From the NCBI RefSeq assembly GCF_011075055.1, contig NC_058144.1, positions 11,870,138-11,934,137 of the forward strand: a stretch of DNA of 64,000 bases, read 5' to 3'. Made by a program: the position numbers and the translations under genes. The DNA is from Mangifera indica (Eukaryota > Streptophyta > Magnoliopsida > Sapindales > Anacardiaceae). Positions 1 through 12,400 of the stretch are shown here, piece by piece; position 1 is the stretch's first letter; every line of letters starts with the position of its first letter. The notes under the pieces are model-generated. The model saw only the letters and a program-made list of their open reading frames with translations, was not told the DNA's origin and made no database searches.

Positions 1-383
1 ATAGTGGTGGCTAAAGGCAAGGCTTATCATGGATTTTACAAGACTTAATTGAAGTTGTTTAATGATGACCTGAATGATGAATTGAATGCAACTTAAGATG
101 ATGCTTCACCAAGCATGTGACTTAAAAGATTGGCTCATATCGGTGAGGAAAGGTTGTAAGTGTTGATAAAGAAGTTTCTCATTCCCTTTGCCAAATGTAT
201 GAATTTACCCTTGTGATATTTGTTTTTTTGGCAAGCAAACATAGAGTGTTTTTTAGTAGTACCTCTAAAAGAAAAGAAAATGTGTTTGATTTAGTTTATT
301 TTAATGTATGTAGTCTCATTTAGACAAAGAGTATAAGTGGTAGTAGATATTTTGTGACTTTTATTGATGATGTTTCATGAAAA

Positions 384-674
384 GTGCAAGTGTTTGTTTC
401 GAAAAGAAAAGACCAATTTTTTGAGTATTTCAAGAAGTTTCATGTCATGGTAGAAAGGAAGATGGGCAAATCCTTAAAGTGTCTTCGTACTGACAATGGA
501 GGTGAATACACATTGAAGGTGTTTAAAAACTATTGTTCGAAGCATAACATCAAACATGAGAAGACAATTCATTACACCCAACAGCATAATGGTGTGACTG
601 AGGGAATAAACAGAACCATCATTGAGAAAGTAAAATATTTGCTCAAGATGACAAATCGGCCTAAGCCATTTTAG
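384..674 (+). pseudogene. copia integrase core fragment
   Basis: A 96-residue open stretch with the D and E of the integrase DDE core in LRTDNGGEYT and the HNGVTE segment typical of the Tnt1 lineage. The normal product joins retroelement cDNA to host DNA. The surrounding frame is broken on both sides: conserved text upstream (YFVTFIDD-like, near 345-375) and downstream (near 680-760) lies beyond stops. It is a fragment of the element spanning 1-6540 and not a host gene. Confidence 0.85.
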
Positions 675-1308
675 GGAGAAGTACTTTACACTGCCTATTA
701 CGTAATAAACAGATCTCCATTAATTCCTTTAAAGAATGATATTCTTGAGAAAGTATGGACTAGGAAAGATGTCAATTATTTTCACTTGAAGTTTTTGGTT
801 GTAAAGACTTCATGCATATACCTAAAGAACAAAAACAGAAGTTTGATGATAAGGCCACTTGTATATTTTTAGGTTATGGAGATGCAAAGTTTGGGTACAA
901 ATTATGGGATCCAAAGTAAAAAAGAATGTCAGATCTAGAAATGTAATGTCTCATGAACATGAGATACCACTAGAGTTAGAGAAAACTAAGAAGCCAAGCA
1001 CCGACAATTTCATTGATCTTTCACTAGTATCACTTTCAATCAAACATGCCACATAAAGAGAATTAAATGAAGAATTTGGGCTAGATAATAAGCTCGAAGT
1101 ATTTGATGTGGATGATGCACAAATGGAAGGTATTAAGTAAGGGGAACAACCTTTTCTACCTTCAGTTGCACAACTTGAGCTAAGAAGACCTCCTCAAGGG
1201 CATATTCCATCCACTAAATATCCTAATTCTTAGTACATCACTCTTGTTAAAGAGGGGGAGATAGAAAGCTTCTAGGAAATTTAGAGTCATAAGGAAAAAG
1301 TTCAATAG

Positions 1309-1711
1309 ATGAAAACAATACAAGAAGAGATGAATTCTATGAAGAAAAATAATACTTATGAGTTGGTTGAACTTTCTAAGTGTAAGAAGGCCTTGAAGAA
1401 TAAATGGGTGTTCAAGCTGAAAAAAGATTATGATAGAGTTTTCAAGTCTAAAACTCGTCTAGTGGTAAAGGGTTTTAATAAGAAGATGATTATTGACTTT
1501 GGTGAGACTTTTTCCTTTGTTGTGAAGATGAGTTTTATTCATGTGATTCTTGGTTTTTACAGGTAGTCTTGATCTTGAGCTTAAGCAGCTATTAGATGTG
1601 AAAGTTGTCTTCCTTTATCATGATTTAGAAGAAAAAATCTACATGGAGTACCCAGAAGGTTTTAAAGTTAAAAGAAAGGAACATATAGTTTACATGTTGA
1701 AGAAAAGCTTG
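1309..1711 (+). pseudogene. copia reverse transcriptase, N-terminal fragment
   Basis: Text such as NNTYELVEL, KWVFKLKKD and KTRLVVKGFN matches the start of the copia reverse transcriptase domain. A stop at about 1564 and a frameshift separate it from the following YMEYPEGFKV segment. The frame stops at KKSL (1711), exactly where a solo LTR is inserted, and resumes as YGLKQ at 3052, so the insertion point is known to the base. Confidence 0.85.
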
Positions 1712-3046
1712 TGATAGCGTTGTTAATTGTCGTTATTTTAATTTCTAATTCCCTTATGTTGTGTGAAAATTTAATTCAATCTAATGTAATTATTTATCTT
1801 TTTACACTTATGAAGCTTTAAACATTTTTGGAGTGCAGTTTGGGCCAAAAAGACTAAATTGAAGCATGCTTACCAGTTAACAAAATTTGTGATGCTAGCT
1901 AAGGGTAAACACGTGAAATGACAAGAGCATAATTCAAAATTTAAATTTAAGCGTCCAGATCAGTTGAGATATTTCAAAAAGTCAAAGATTTACTTTTTAG
2001 AAGAAGGATAATTATTAGCTGAAAAAGGGGATTATTTTAGATAGATAAGAGAAGTTTTTTTTTTTTTGGGAAGGATATATATCAAAATGTATATCTTTTC
2101 CTTTCTTTTTGGGAAGATATATATCACATTTACTTGGCTGGATTAAGGGATTATTATTGACTTCTATCTTTGGATCTGAGTGGGGGAGAAAATAAATATT
2201 TTTATTTTTATTTTGTTGAGCATTCATCATTGTAATTGGAGGATTAAAGAGCTAAATATGGTTTACAGTGGTTGAATTTTTTCTCTTGGTTGAAGGAATC
2301 TAAAACCATGAACTACAAGTTGTGAGATTTTTGTTTTTTAATGCATCTTTTAATTATTCAAGTATTGATTATCTTTCTAAATTATTTTTTATGATTATGT
2401 TGGTTGATTGCTAAGGTGCACGATTAGTTTATTAATTAATATAATCTATTGCTAGTTTAAGTGTTGAATCCATAATTATTCAATTCATCTAATCGAAATG
2501 ACAATTGGGATTTATTGTTTGTTGCGTTAAAAATTGTAAATCCTAGAAAAATAATCAACTATATTAAATGCAATGTCGTACGCTTGTGTTGTCTTATTTC
2601 GTTGGTCTTTCTAATTCTTAAAGTTGTTGTTTAATTAAATTTGAGATCATATCTCAATTATTAATCAATAAGGGTTAACTAAAATACATATTTTTGATTA
2701 ACTAATTATAAGGAAGGACAGATAATTAATACCACAACGCATATTTGAATAATTAATTTAATATTTTTTGGTGTCGATGAGCAATCACAATTTAATGGTG
2801 GAGGTGATTGTAGACCAAGGTTTGTTCAATTAAATATTTATTTTAGATTATTTTGCTAAATTTTATTTACTGTTTTTAATTATAATTCACATTCAATTCA
2901 AAACCCTCATTCTTTCCTTGTTTTAAGTTATTTGTGATGACGTACTAATTAGAACTCTTCGAGGGAATGATCCCTACTTTGCTTCATTATATTTTTGTTG
3001 CAGGAATTTAAAATTTTAATTTGGGTGTCGACGACAGCACTTACCA
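1712..3046. mobile_element. Solo LTR (1335 bp) inserted in copia reverse transcriptase
   Basis: The block begins TGATAGCG and ends ACTTACCA, so it has the TG...CA ends of an LTR. It is flanked by a perfect 5-bp duplication GCTTG (1707-1711 and 3047-3051). Removing it with one copy of the duplication restores the host frame KKSL-YGLKQ. I saw no internal direct repeat, primer-binding site or protein domain, which points to a solo LTR left by recombination. The superfamily is not determined. Confidence 0.8.
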
Positions 3047-3189
3047 GCTTGTATGGCCTGAAACAAGATTTTAGTCAATAGTACAAGAAGTTTGACTCTT
3101 TCATGGCAAGTCATAGGTATACTCATATTGAGGCAAATCATTGTGTGTATTTCAAACTATTCCCTTTGCTTTATGTAAATGATATGATG
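3047..3189 (+). pseudogene. copia reverse transcriptase, catalytic-centre fragment
   Basis: This piece reads YGLKQ, then KKFDSFM, then LLYVNDM, where YVND corresponds to the YVDD catalytic box of copia reverse transcriptase with the first Asp changed to Asn. It is bounded on the left by the 1712-3046 insertion and on the right by the 3190-4878 insertion. The Asp-to-Asn change and an internal stop show decay. Confidence 0.8.
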
Positions 3190-4878
3190 TGTTGGGGTTG
3201 GTGTCTTAGAGTCAATCCCCATGACGATACAAATTCATTAATAAAGGTTATATTTGTAAATTCTTGTGGCATTCTTTGTCCATGAAAGCATATGTTTGTG
3301 CCTAGACAAATGTCCTAAGAATACTTGAATTGTGACAAGTAGATCATGTATGACAACTGATTGTGAGAACACTATATGCATAATACGTGACTGTTCTTAA
3401 AAAGTCTATAACTCTGATAGTACCGTCACCTTTACGAGCAATAGTGATAGAGTTCTCACGTGTCAAAGTTGTTCGTTGATAACTTAGTATAACACATGAG
3501 TGCACATTGGAGATGTGTTCACTAGACTATGTATTCCATATGGATAGTTGTTTTAGTGTCTATAAAATATATCCTTTTAGTGAACAAATGTACATGTGAT
3601 CCTTAAACTTGAGATCATTAGAATGTCTTGTGCAATGATCAATATAGTTTGACATTAACCCAATGTAGTCTAGTTAAAGAATTACCAAAAGGTGGTGATT
3701 GACCATATCAAGATCCGTACAAAAGTTGTGATGGATCAATAGAGGATTTGTCACTCTCGAGTACAAAAATTGATATCTCAGTTAGGGCCCTTTGACAAAT
3801 GACAACAACCAATTAAATATATGGGTCATAGTAGGATTGAGTTGATTCTTGATCTGATATTTTTTATCATTGACAAAAGTCAATCTTTATAATTCGAGGA
3901 TCCTTAAGAGAGACACTTTATTTATACCTCAACCTCAAAGAGATATTGTATGATGAAAGAATCAAATTATACTATTAATGTATCATTAACAAGTTAAGAA
4001 GTCATATGTTAACATTCCACTGTTTAGGTGGCCATGATGTCTTGCTAGAGATCGCTCTTGGTTTGTGTTTAGAAGGATGCTAGGTCGAAAGCTTGACACG
4101 AATTCAATCATTATCGACTTAGTAGAGAGCTTATAAGTTACACACAAAAAGAGTTTATCAAACTCTGAAGGCATACAAAATTTTCAAGTCAAATCTGATT
4201 TGGATTTTAGATTGAGGGTTTTGGGTCTTAAAAAGGTTTTTAAACCGAAAGCGTATTTACGATACTTAAGGACTGAAGTGAAATAATCCTAAATGATTAG
4301 AATTGTATGTAAGAAAGTATAAAGTTGAATTTATCCATTTAGATAAATCCAAGTTTAGTCCATGATTAAAATAAAATAAAACCACACCCATGAATTTCAC
4401 ATGAAATTCATGAGTGCACCTTGCATGTGCATATAAATATGCATAATCTTTCTCATATAAAGTAAGAGATGCACGTTATGTGCGTTTAAAATAAAAACCC
4501 TAGCCACTTTAGATGAAAATATCCTTTGTCGTGACTTTCATCAAAATGTCACAAACCATCCTCAAGTTATAGTAGCCTTCAAGCATGGTTTCAACCTCTA
4601 TTTCCATTTGTGCTCCATGTGGATACTAAGGTTCAAGCCTATACCTTGTTTTGGGAGTGACTTTATAACTTGTCACCATCAATGAAAGTCAAAGTAGCCA
4701 CCACATAAGTTTATTCAATAAACACCATATAAGTGTAAATAATATGTTTATAAATTAATTATCTTGTGAGGGCGATCCAAAAAGCATTTTTACAGTGGGA
4801 TTGTTTATTTTATTAAAAATTTTAATCAATTTTCCATTGCATGAAGGCGACAAATTCTCTACAAATTGATATAGGGCA
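3190..4878. mobile_element. Second solo LTR (1689 bp) inserted in copia reverse transcriptase
   Basis: The block begins TGTTGGGG and ends ATAGGGCA (TG...CA) and is flanked by a perfect 5-bp duplication TGATG (3185-3189 and 4879-4883). The copia text stops at YVNDM on the left and resumes with VIGGLK and MKDLG on the right. Only short shadow frames occur inside. It differs in sequence from the 1712-3046 element, so the two are independent insertions of different families. Confidence 0.7.
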
Positions 4879-4882
4879 TGAT

Positions 4883-5830
4883 GCTAAAGTGATTGGTGGT
4901 TTGAAAATAAAGTTGCTCAATTCCTTTAACATGAAGGATTTAGGCCAAATCATGACAAATTTTAGGCACACAAATTAGTCATGATAGAAAAGCCAAGAAT
5001 TCTTTGTTGTTATCACGAAAGGAGTGTGTTGAGCGAGTTTCAGACAAATTTAATATAAAAAGTGCTAAACCAATTAGCACACCAATCGTTAATCACTTTA
5101 AGCTTAGCAAGAAGTTTTGTCTTTTTACTAAGAAAGAGAGGGAACAAACATCAGTTATTCCTTACTTTGCTACAATTGCAAGCTTGATGTATGCTATGGT
5201 TTGCACTAAACGAGTATCACACATGTAGTTTGTTTAGTTAGCATTTTTCTAACCCAAGGAATGGTCATTGGAGAGCTGTGAAATGGATCTTTAGACACTT
5301 GAAAGGTAGCTCTAAGGTGAGCTTGTGTTTTGGTGACTAAAAACTAATTTTAGAAAGGTATAATGATACAGATATGAAAAATAACCTTGATAGTAGAAAG
5401 TCAATTTCATGATAAGCGTTTACTTTTGTAGGGGAGTTATGTCATGACAGTCTAAACTGCAAAAGTGTGTTGCAATGTCTATAATTGAAGCTAAGTCTAT
5501 TGCACAACTAAAACAGGTAAAGAGATGTTTTGGTTGAAAAGATTTCTTCATGAATTGAGTTTTAAGTAAAATGAGTATGTGGTTAACTAAGATAGCCAGA
5601 TGTTTTGGATTTGAGCAAGAATCCTACATATCATAGTTGCACCAAACATATTGGTGTGAGGTACCGTTAGATTCATGTAATGGTAAACAATTGCTAGATT
5701 TTATTGAAAAAGATTCACACTGATAAAAATCCAGTTGACATATTGACTAAAGTAATGACCTAAGACAAGAACCAATTTTGCACCAAGATGGCAGGTCAAA
5801 GCTCCAAGTCATGTTGAGGAGCTAACATTC
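4883..5830 (+). pseudogene. copia reverse transcriptase end and RNase H, decayed
   Basis: In shifting frames one reads NMKDLG, then KPISTPIVNHFKLSK (5060-5110), then the RNase H region with EAKSIAQ, and finally KNPVDILTKV (near 5725-5757), which corresponds to the conserved NPADMLTK end of Tnt1-like polyproteins. Numerous stops make it non-functional. The purine-rich tract expected just before the 3' LTR follows at about 5843. Confidence 0.8.
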
Positions 5831-6540
5831 TTCCCATGGGTTAGAGGGGAAAATTATTGGTCTAATAACCTTGAAGGTCCAACCCACATTATTAAATAAT
5901 AAATCTAATTTTACAGTTACACCCTTATTATAAAGAGATATATTCATATCTCTTTTAAGCCTTTGGGTGTGACATATAGAGGAAACAATAATTACATATC
6001 AAAGAAATTATTTTTTTTATCTACATAAATCAAAGAAAGAAAATGTCAGATTTTTCTTTGGTCTTTGATTCATCACTGGGTATTTTCAAAATTATTGTTA
6101 TTTATTTCAAGAATTATTTGAAGGGTTATTTTTCTTATATTGATCTATAATCACAGAATATTATGAGATTTTGGCTAGGGAAATAATTTAGATATTTTTT
6201 TATTGTTAATATCAAGTTAATAATTAACTTAAGAGTGATAATACCTAATTTTTCTTGATTGTGGATTCAATTCAGAATTTGGCCAGTGGTTTTTTCCTTA
6301 TACGTTGGAGGATTTTCCATGTGAATCCTATGTTTTTGATAATGGTTGATTTTTTTTTTCCTGAATGCAATTGATTTTTTCTATGATTGATTAACTTAAT
6401 TAATTTGCATAATTAGATTTATTGCTTGTGGCCTCAACACAAAGTTGTTGGTATTTTTTTTCTTTTTATTATTAGGTTTATGTTCTACCATTGGAGCACT
6501 CCACGGTTATAATTAAAGAATTGCTAATCCCATCATTCGT

Positions 6541-6885
6541 AAACCCAAAAGAGGCAACATAGACCGTGGTAGATACTGTGATGCCTAGGTGATGGAGATC
6601 CTAATTATGGTATTTAAGGAAGCGAAAGATAAGGACGTGGCTAACCTGGTAGAAAGGATGATGGAAGTAATGGTGGTGTCTTTGGTAACGCTGGTTATGA
6701 GGGTGGTGTCAAAAATGGAACGAAGCATAAGTATGGTGTTGGAGAAGCAAGTGGTACTGGAGCAGTAAGTGATTGGGGAGTGCTTATGGTGTTAGAGGAA
6801 GACATGTCGAGGGATGCTTTTGAAGTGAAAGTTTTGAAGGTTGTGGCTATACCCTTAAATACTGTCTCATGGCACCTCAACATCC
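6541..6885 (+). pseudogene. Possible glycine-rich protein relic
   Basis: Plus-strand frames here give short glycine-rich runs (for example GGVFGNAGYEGG near 6670-6710) after a DRGRY stretch near 6560. This is reminiscent of glycine-rich RNA-binding proteins, but no RNA-recognition motif is visible and the frame is broken. It could equally be low-complexity sequence. Confidence 0.2.
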
Positions 6886-6928
6886 TAAACCCGTTTGTAT
6901 ATTAGTCTAAAAAATAAGATTAAAAATA

Positions 6929-7320
6929 GGTCAAAAGACTTATTCCTACCTAAGGTTTAGTCCATTGATAAAGTCATACTTTCTAAAATTTGAAAATCCA
7001 AATGCTTACTTATCAACTATTACTGTTAAAAAAATGCGTTAGTTATAACAATCTAAATGTCATTTAACTAATAATATTTAAAAAATTAAAATTTTATCCA
7101 ATTTCCCTAACTTAGTTTTGAAAACTTACTTTTCCCCTTGCTAAGGTTTTATTTTTTTACTCGTTATAGTTTCCCTTGTTATCTTTCAAAAAATTGCAAT
7201 TACAGCCTCACATCTGCATTCTTTATTTTCGATGACTATTCTTCTTGGTGTTCACTTTGATGCTCTCCTTCATTTTCACAGTGTCATCAACCATTTCCTT
7301 CAATGGTTGATGACATGCGA
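6929..7320. repeat. Truncated copy of the GGCCAAAAGA Mutator-like MITE family
   Basis: It begins GGTCAAAAGACTTATTCC and continues with the left-arm text seen in the complete copies at 8609 and 16441 (CCTA-CTAAGGTTTAGT, then a stretch of pyrimidine-rich AT sequence). No matching right arm or target duplication was found. The right boundary is approximate. Confidence 0.5.
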
Positions 7321-7494
7321 CACCTGTAATTAAAAAAATATAACAATAGTTGTATTCACTAGTTCTAAATATGATAGTTGAATCATGTATAAAAAATCTA
7401 GTAGACTCTTTTTGGTTCTTCAATTGGTACCATTGATACCTATCAAACAGGTAGACCAAGAAAAATGTTAGTTTAATGATATGATTATGAGTTT

Positions 7495-8300
7495 TGTTTT
7501 GATGTTCTCAAAATGATAGTTGAATCATGTATCGAAAATTTAATTTTCTGTATCATAGATCTTATCATAGAATACACCTTTTAAAAAATAAAATAATAAA
7601 AAATTCTAATTAACACATCATTATTTTAGAAAATATCATAAACACTCCTAAAAATTTAGAATTTCTCATATACATCTCTATTACCAAGGATTGAAAAACC
7701 AAACCAGACTAGACTGGCCGATCGAACCGGTCGGACCGTGAACTGATACTGTAGATGAGTACTGTAGAAGATCAAACCGTTTTAGGCTAAGAATCAGATT
7801 GGACCGTGGTTGAACCGCTGGTTCACACTTGAACCACGATCCAACCTAGTTTAGATTGTAAGGATTATCACTCTATTAAATTACTATAAAAGACCCCGGG
7901 TTAGCCCAAGTAGTGAACAATCACGGGTTATTTATAAATGTTTAAGATTTGAGAAATCTCAATATGATATATTATAATAAAGTTTATTTCTAATTTATTC
8001 TATCTAAAATTACAGGTTTAGATGACTATAAACCCTCAACCTTTTATCATAAGAGTTCCTTAAGTTAATTAAATACAATTTTGTTAGGTTGTTATATACA
8101 ACTAGAATTCCGATCAAACCGGTCGGTCCAAACGGTTCAATCGGTCTAACCAAAATCAGTATTTAAAACGGTTTTACTATGTATTGTAGGATACATATTA
8201 TATCATATGATACGCCCATTATATCGAATTAATTTGATATATCTTATTATATATATCGTTTTTTTTCTGTATCGTATTGTATGATACTATTGATAACAAT
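7495..8300. repeat. Dispersed repeat copy A, split by a nested MITE
   Basis: The outer parts (about 7495-7685 and 8190-8300) match the block at about 34900-35275 nearly in order: a TAATAAAAAATTCTAA segment, an ATTTTAGAAAATAT segment, then ATCATATGATACG-type palindromes. The middle of this copy is filled by the inserted element at about 7690-8185. The outer family is unnamed. Confidence 0.5.
7690..8185. mobile_element. Non-autonomous hAT-like MITE rich in AACCGG motifs
   Basis: The two ends are related inverted repeats: CCGATCGAACCGGTCGGACC near 7719 pairs with the complement of GGTCCAAACGGTTCAATCGG near 8125. The interior has further GAACCG/CGGTTC motifs and no protein. Its position inside the repeat that is uninterrupted at 34.9 kb supports an insertion. 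The target duplication was not clear and the ends are approximate. Confidence 0.5.
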
Positions 8301-8608
8301 GGTTTTTAGCAGGAAAAATCAACACAAAAGAGAAGTGAAAATGGTGATAGTGGATGGTTTGTTGTTTGACTTGTGGGCTTGACATAAATATGACCTAAGA
8401 CCCATTAAGGGATCACCATATCCCAGGTAAAACAATTAATATTTTATTATTAATATTTGGATAAAAATAAACAAGAGCTTATTATGGTTAAAAGAATCAT
8501 GCAGGAGCTATTACAAATGTATGAGCTTTGTTAACCTTCAAATGAAAGGGTCATGTATTAAAATAATTGATCTTCCATTCTCGAAACCATCATAAATGAT
8601 AACTTTTA
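8301..8608. other. Spacer with no recognised feature
   Basis: AT-rich sequence. No coding, repeat or RNA signal was identified on either strand. Confidence 0.5.
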
Positions 8609-9472
8609 GGTCAAAAGACTTTTTTCCACCCAAGGTATAGTGAAACCCCAAAGTAACCCCCTCCAACTTTCGAAAACCTAAACACCCACCTATAAATAAA
8701 ATTTTGTTATAAAACCTTAGTTAAATTTAAAGATAAAACCGTTATTTAATAAAAAAATTTAATAAACATAAAATTTATTATATTTCCTTTCAAAGTTTTA
8801 AAAACTAACAACTTTACCCCCACCTAAAGTTTTCAAACTTTGAAAAGTAGCATTCTCCCCCCCCCCCCAAACTTAGGGTTTTTTCCTCCCAACCCCGACC
8901 ACCATCTCCAACGAATGATGGATGGTTTTTCTTCCTCCTAATGAAGCTTCTTTCTCTGACAATCAAGGTGTCATCATTATCTAGGACGACAACTCGTTTG
9001 GACAACGCCTTTGTCATCCAAACAAAGGACTCCTTTGTTTAGATTTTTTTAATCTAGATGAAAGATGTCTAGATTTTTCAATCCAAAAAAAGGACGTTTA
9101 GACTTTTTTAATCTAGACATTGTTTGAGGTCATTGAAGGAAGAGGTTTTGCTAGGAGAAAGAAAGACAGGTCTTCATTTGCCAGAGTTAGGAGGAAGAAA
9201 ATCCTAAGTTTTGGGGGGAGGGGGGAGTGCTAGTTTTTAAAGTTTGAAAACTTTAGGCAAAAGTGAAGTTGTTAGTTTTAAAACTTGGGGGGGAAAATAT
9301 AATGAATTTTATGTTTTTAAAATTTTTTTTGTTAATTAACGATTTTGTCCTTAACTTTAACAGAGTTTTTTAACAAAATTTTGCACATGGGTGGGTGTTC
9401 GGATTTTTGAAAGTTGGAAAGGGCCACTTTAGGGTTTCACTATACTTTGGGTGGGGAATAGTGTTATTGACC
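8609..9472. mobile_element. Mutator-like MITE, copy 1 (864 bp, long inverted arms)
   Basis: The left end GGTCAAAAGACTTTTTTCC and the reversed right end GGTCAATAACACTATTCC lead into long inverted arms. These include CCACCCAAGGTATAGTGAAA on the left and its near-complement before 9460. The element is flanked by TAACTTTTA (8600-8608) and CAACTTTTA (9473-9481), an 8/9 match to the 9-bp duplication usual for Mutator-like elements. The interior holds runs of C and G (8861-8873, 9215-9228) where the arms pass through, and a unique core. No transposase is present. Confidence 0.8.
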
Positions 9473-11057
9473 CAACTTTTAATTGGTAAAGCTATACTAT
9501 ATTAGTTTCAGAAAAGAGATTTAGTCAATATATAAGGTTAACGGATACCTTATCAAAGGTCTAATAAATTTTAAGGCCCACACCAATATTGTCTATCCAA
9601 ATAACAATATTTAAGTATATTGTACTTATATTTATTGATCATTTAAACCCATTTATAAACTATTATTAGACTATTTAATTATCTTATTTGCTAAACCAAA
9701 ATTGTAATTAATGTTAGCTCATATTAATAAATTTTCTAATATTTTCTCATTTGAATAATATTTATTATTTTTATTTTATTATAAGAAAGTGAAAACAATT
9801 TCTTGACTCTTGGGCTACTAACATTTTAATTTTAAGTAGTCACTATTTTAAGAAAATAAAATAGTCCAAAGATAAGATTATACTATAATCATGAATCTAG
9901 TTAATATAATCATCAATAACGAATCAAAACATTACATATATCTTTTATTGACATAAGATTGTTCATTATCATGATTACTAATAACTAAATCAATATAGAT
10001 CAATGATCTGAGGGGCTATATTTTGGGGAAAAAAAATTAAGTAATTGTTAGTAGCAACCTTAACTATGGATATTGAATATCTAGCTTGCCATGGGGTATC
10101 TTCTCAAATCTTTTGGTTGAAGGATTATAACTTTTGGGGACTATTTTGTGTCAACTATATCTATTATGATAGTAATGTTGAGAATTTTGTTCAAAAAGGT
10201 AGTTTTCACATCCTTCTGGTGAAGCTCTAGTCCAATAGCATTACTATCAGTTTGTTACATGAAATCTCATACTTTATTATCAATCATAGACTTTATATAT
10301 TCTCATAGAGGTATAAAATACCTTTTTCTTTTTTGGTAATTGGCTATTAAATACTTGTTAGATTGATAATTTAAAGCTTCAGAAAGGTTGGATTCAATTG
10401 TATGACTAATAGTATAATCTCTCTTATTGAGATACATATAATAATACTTAATAATATCAAATCGTTTTTCTATAGTACACATTCTTATCAAAGTTTCTAT
10501 AACCATGTCAATTGTGTAATCTACTATAAGATCAACAATCAATTCTTTAATGGGAACATTTTTTACATTAATCTCAAGTTCATAGGATTTTGTGAACCTT
10601 ATTGACTCCCACAGTTAATTCAACCATTGCACTATCATACCTTATGAACAAAAGAAGAATTAGACAAACTATTTCACCTTCCTTCAAAAGTGGAAAACAT
10701 ATATTACTTTTGACAGTTTCAAGACTTGAAAACTTTACTATATCAGAGTCAATTTACTTTAATACCTTGATTGGGGTAATAAATGTCATATCATTTGGAA
10801 TGCTCTAAATGACTAATGACTTAGCAAAGAACTATTCTTGGATCTAGTCCCTTTTCAATAGGATTAAAAATCCTTACTTAAATGGAGTATCCTCAAACTT
10901 AAATTGTATTAACCTAAATGAAATATTTGGCATAGGCTTTATATTTTGTTGTGTTGAAGGTCATAGAAACATACATTCCACCCAAAAGAAACTCCTTTGC
11001 CCCAACTACCTCTTTGTCATTAGCTTACCTATTCACCTTCTTTTTTTGGTACATTAT

Positions 11058-11180
11058 AATTAGCTATATGATGGTGGGGGACAAAGGAAATTAACAAACA
11101 TAGGAAGAGCATGGTAATGTCAGTCAACAACATCAATTAATTTTCTTTGTCCCTCACTATCCTATAGCTAACTGTATAAC
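11058..11180. repeat. Short inverted repeat, possible small MITE
   Basis: ATTAGCTATATGATGG followed by GGGGACAAAGGAAATTAA on the left pairs with the complement of the right arm (TTAATTTTCTTTGTCCCTC, then CTATCCTATAGCTAAC). The arms are about 40 bp and separated by about 45 bp. No clear target duplication was found. Confidence 0.5.
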
Positions 11181-12309
11181 TTGAAAATAAATAAAATAGT
11201 AAATGTCCCAAATGCAACTAGCAAATTTAGAAAGTTAGTTGAGTAAGAGAAAATTAAAAAAAAAAAAGATGAAAAATATAAAGAATACATTCATAACAAA
11301 TACAAGTGATAGTGAGTTCGTTCCAAAGGTCAGTTCATTCTCTTTCTCTTTTTTTCTTTAGTATTTGTTATTGCTTTTGATTTTAGGGTGGGGGTGGGAT
11401 GGTGGTTTTTGGTATTTTGTTGACAAATTAGTTATGTGGGTAGGGCAGATGGGTGATTTGTGGTTCATGACAATGAGTGTGGTGGCAAAAGAGTGGACTC
11501 TGTGGTGGCAATTGTAGTGTATTTATGATGGGTATTGGTGCAATGGTGGTGGTGGTGGTGTTAGTTGTAGGATGAGGAAGTTACAATTTGTTATTGGTGA
11601 GCGAGTTTATATTGGTGGGAAGAAGATGAGGGAAACTACGATGTGGTAGTGATGACTAGTAAGAAAGTGTGTTGATAGGGAAGAAGAAGATGAGAGATGG
11701 ATTGACATAAGAGAGATTCAAAAAAGGGAAGTTTAAGTAGTGGTGAGAGAAGATAAATAAAAAAAATTAAAGAAAAAACAAGAAATAATATAATTTGAAT
11801 TTAAATTTAAATAGATAAAATTACTTGAATACACTTTTAAAGTTAAAGTTGATGGCAAAACATAGTTAAAAGGTGGGAATTTGTCTTTTTTAATTTTAAA
11901 TGTGAGAACTGGTCATTTTGATATAGTTTAGATGGGAATTAGTCATCTCCCTTATATAAAGTTGAACTAAAGGTAAGCAACATAAAGGAGAGATGGATAC
12001 TGTAAGTTTGTATTAAATGTGATGTTAATTAAAATGGACATAAAATTTTGCTTCTAAACCTTTTTAAGTAAACTTTTAATAAATTTACTTTTTAAGCAAA
12101 CTCAATATTTATTTCAATAATATCTCTCTCTGATAATTATCTTTCTTCAATCATATTTTTTCTTTGACAGCATTTTCCTCGGTAGCATACTCTAACATCA
12201 TCATATTAATTGTAAGTTCAGTAATTTATGAATTAAAACATTCATAAACTTGTTCGAAAATAAATTGATTTTTGGTTTAATTGTTAATATGTCTAAATCA
12301 GAATAAAAA

Positions 12310-12400
12310 ATAGAACAAATACAAGTGCAAGTACAAAGAGTGTGAGAAGTGTGAAGAGTGCTAAAAGTGCAAAAAGTGCGAAAATTGCGGGAAGTCTAGA
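12310..12400. repeat. Degenerate AAGTGC-type tandem repeat
   Basis: About nine irregular units of the kind AAGTGCAAAAAGTGCG and AGTGTGAGAAGTGTG follow each other. A simple-sequence array with no gene context. Confidence 0.5.

Larger units (their letters stand above)
1..6540 (+). mobile_element. Decayed Ty1/copia retrotransposon, Tork/Tnt1-like, truncated by window edge
   Basis: Polyprotein remnants follow the copia order on the plus strand: GAG-pre-integrase (about 121-290, with LAHIGE), integrase (about 300-720), reverse transcriptase (1309-1711, 3047-3189, 4883 onward) and RNase H (about 5250-5800, ending near KNPVDILTK). The integrase wording (DNGGEYT, QQHNGVTE) is closest to the Tnt1 group. 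Many stops and frameshifts show it is dead. Two foreign blocks, 1712-3046 and 3190-4878, interrupt the reverse transcriptase. A purine-rich tract (AGAGGGGAAAA, about 5843-5855) probably marks the start of the 3' LTR. The 3' end of that LTR is not clear and is placed near 6.5 kb only roughly. The 5' LTR and gag lie outside the window. Confidence 0.85.

Noticed and set aside
8861..8873. C-run and later G-run as a G-quadruplex regulatory pair
   Set aside because: They are the mirrored arm positions of one MITE and are explained by its inverted structure.
10045..10808. Several 60-80 codon frames, one with a phrase like a copia RNase H segment
   Set aside because: Overlapping frames on both strands in AT-rich DNA, with no two adjacent conserved motifs; too weak to call.
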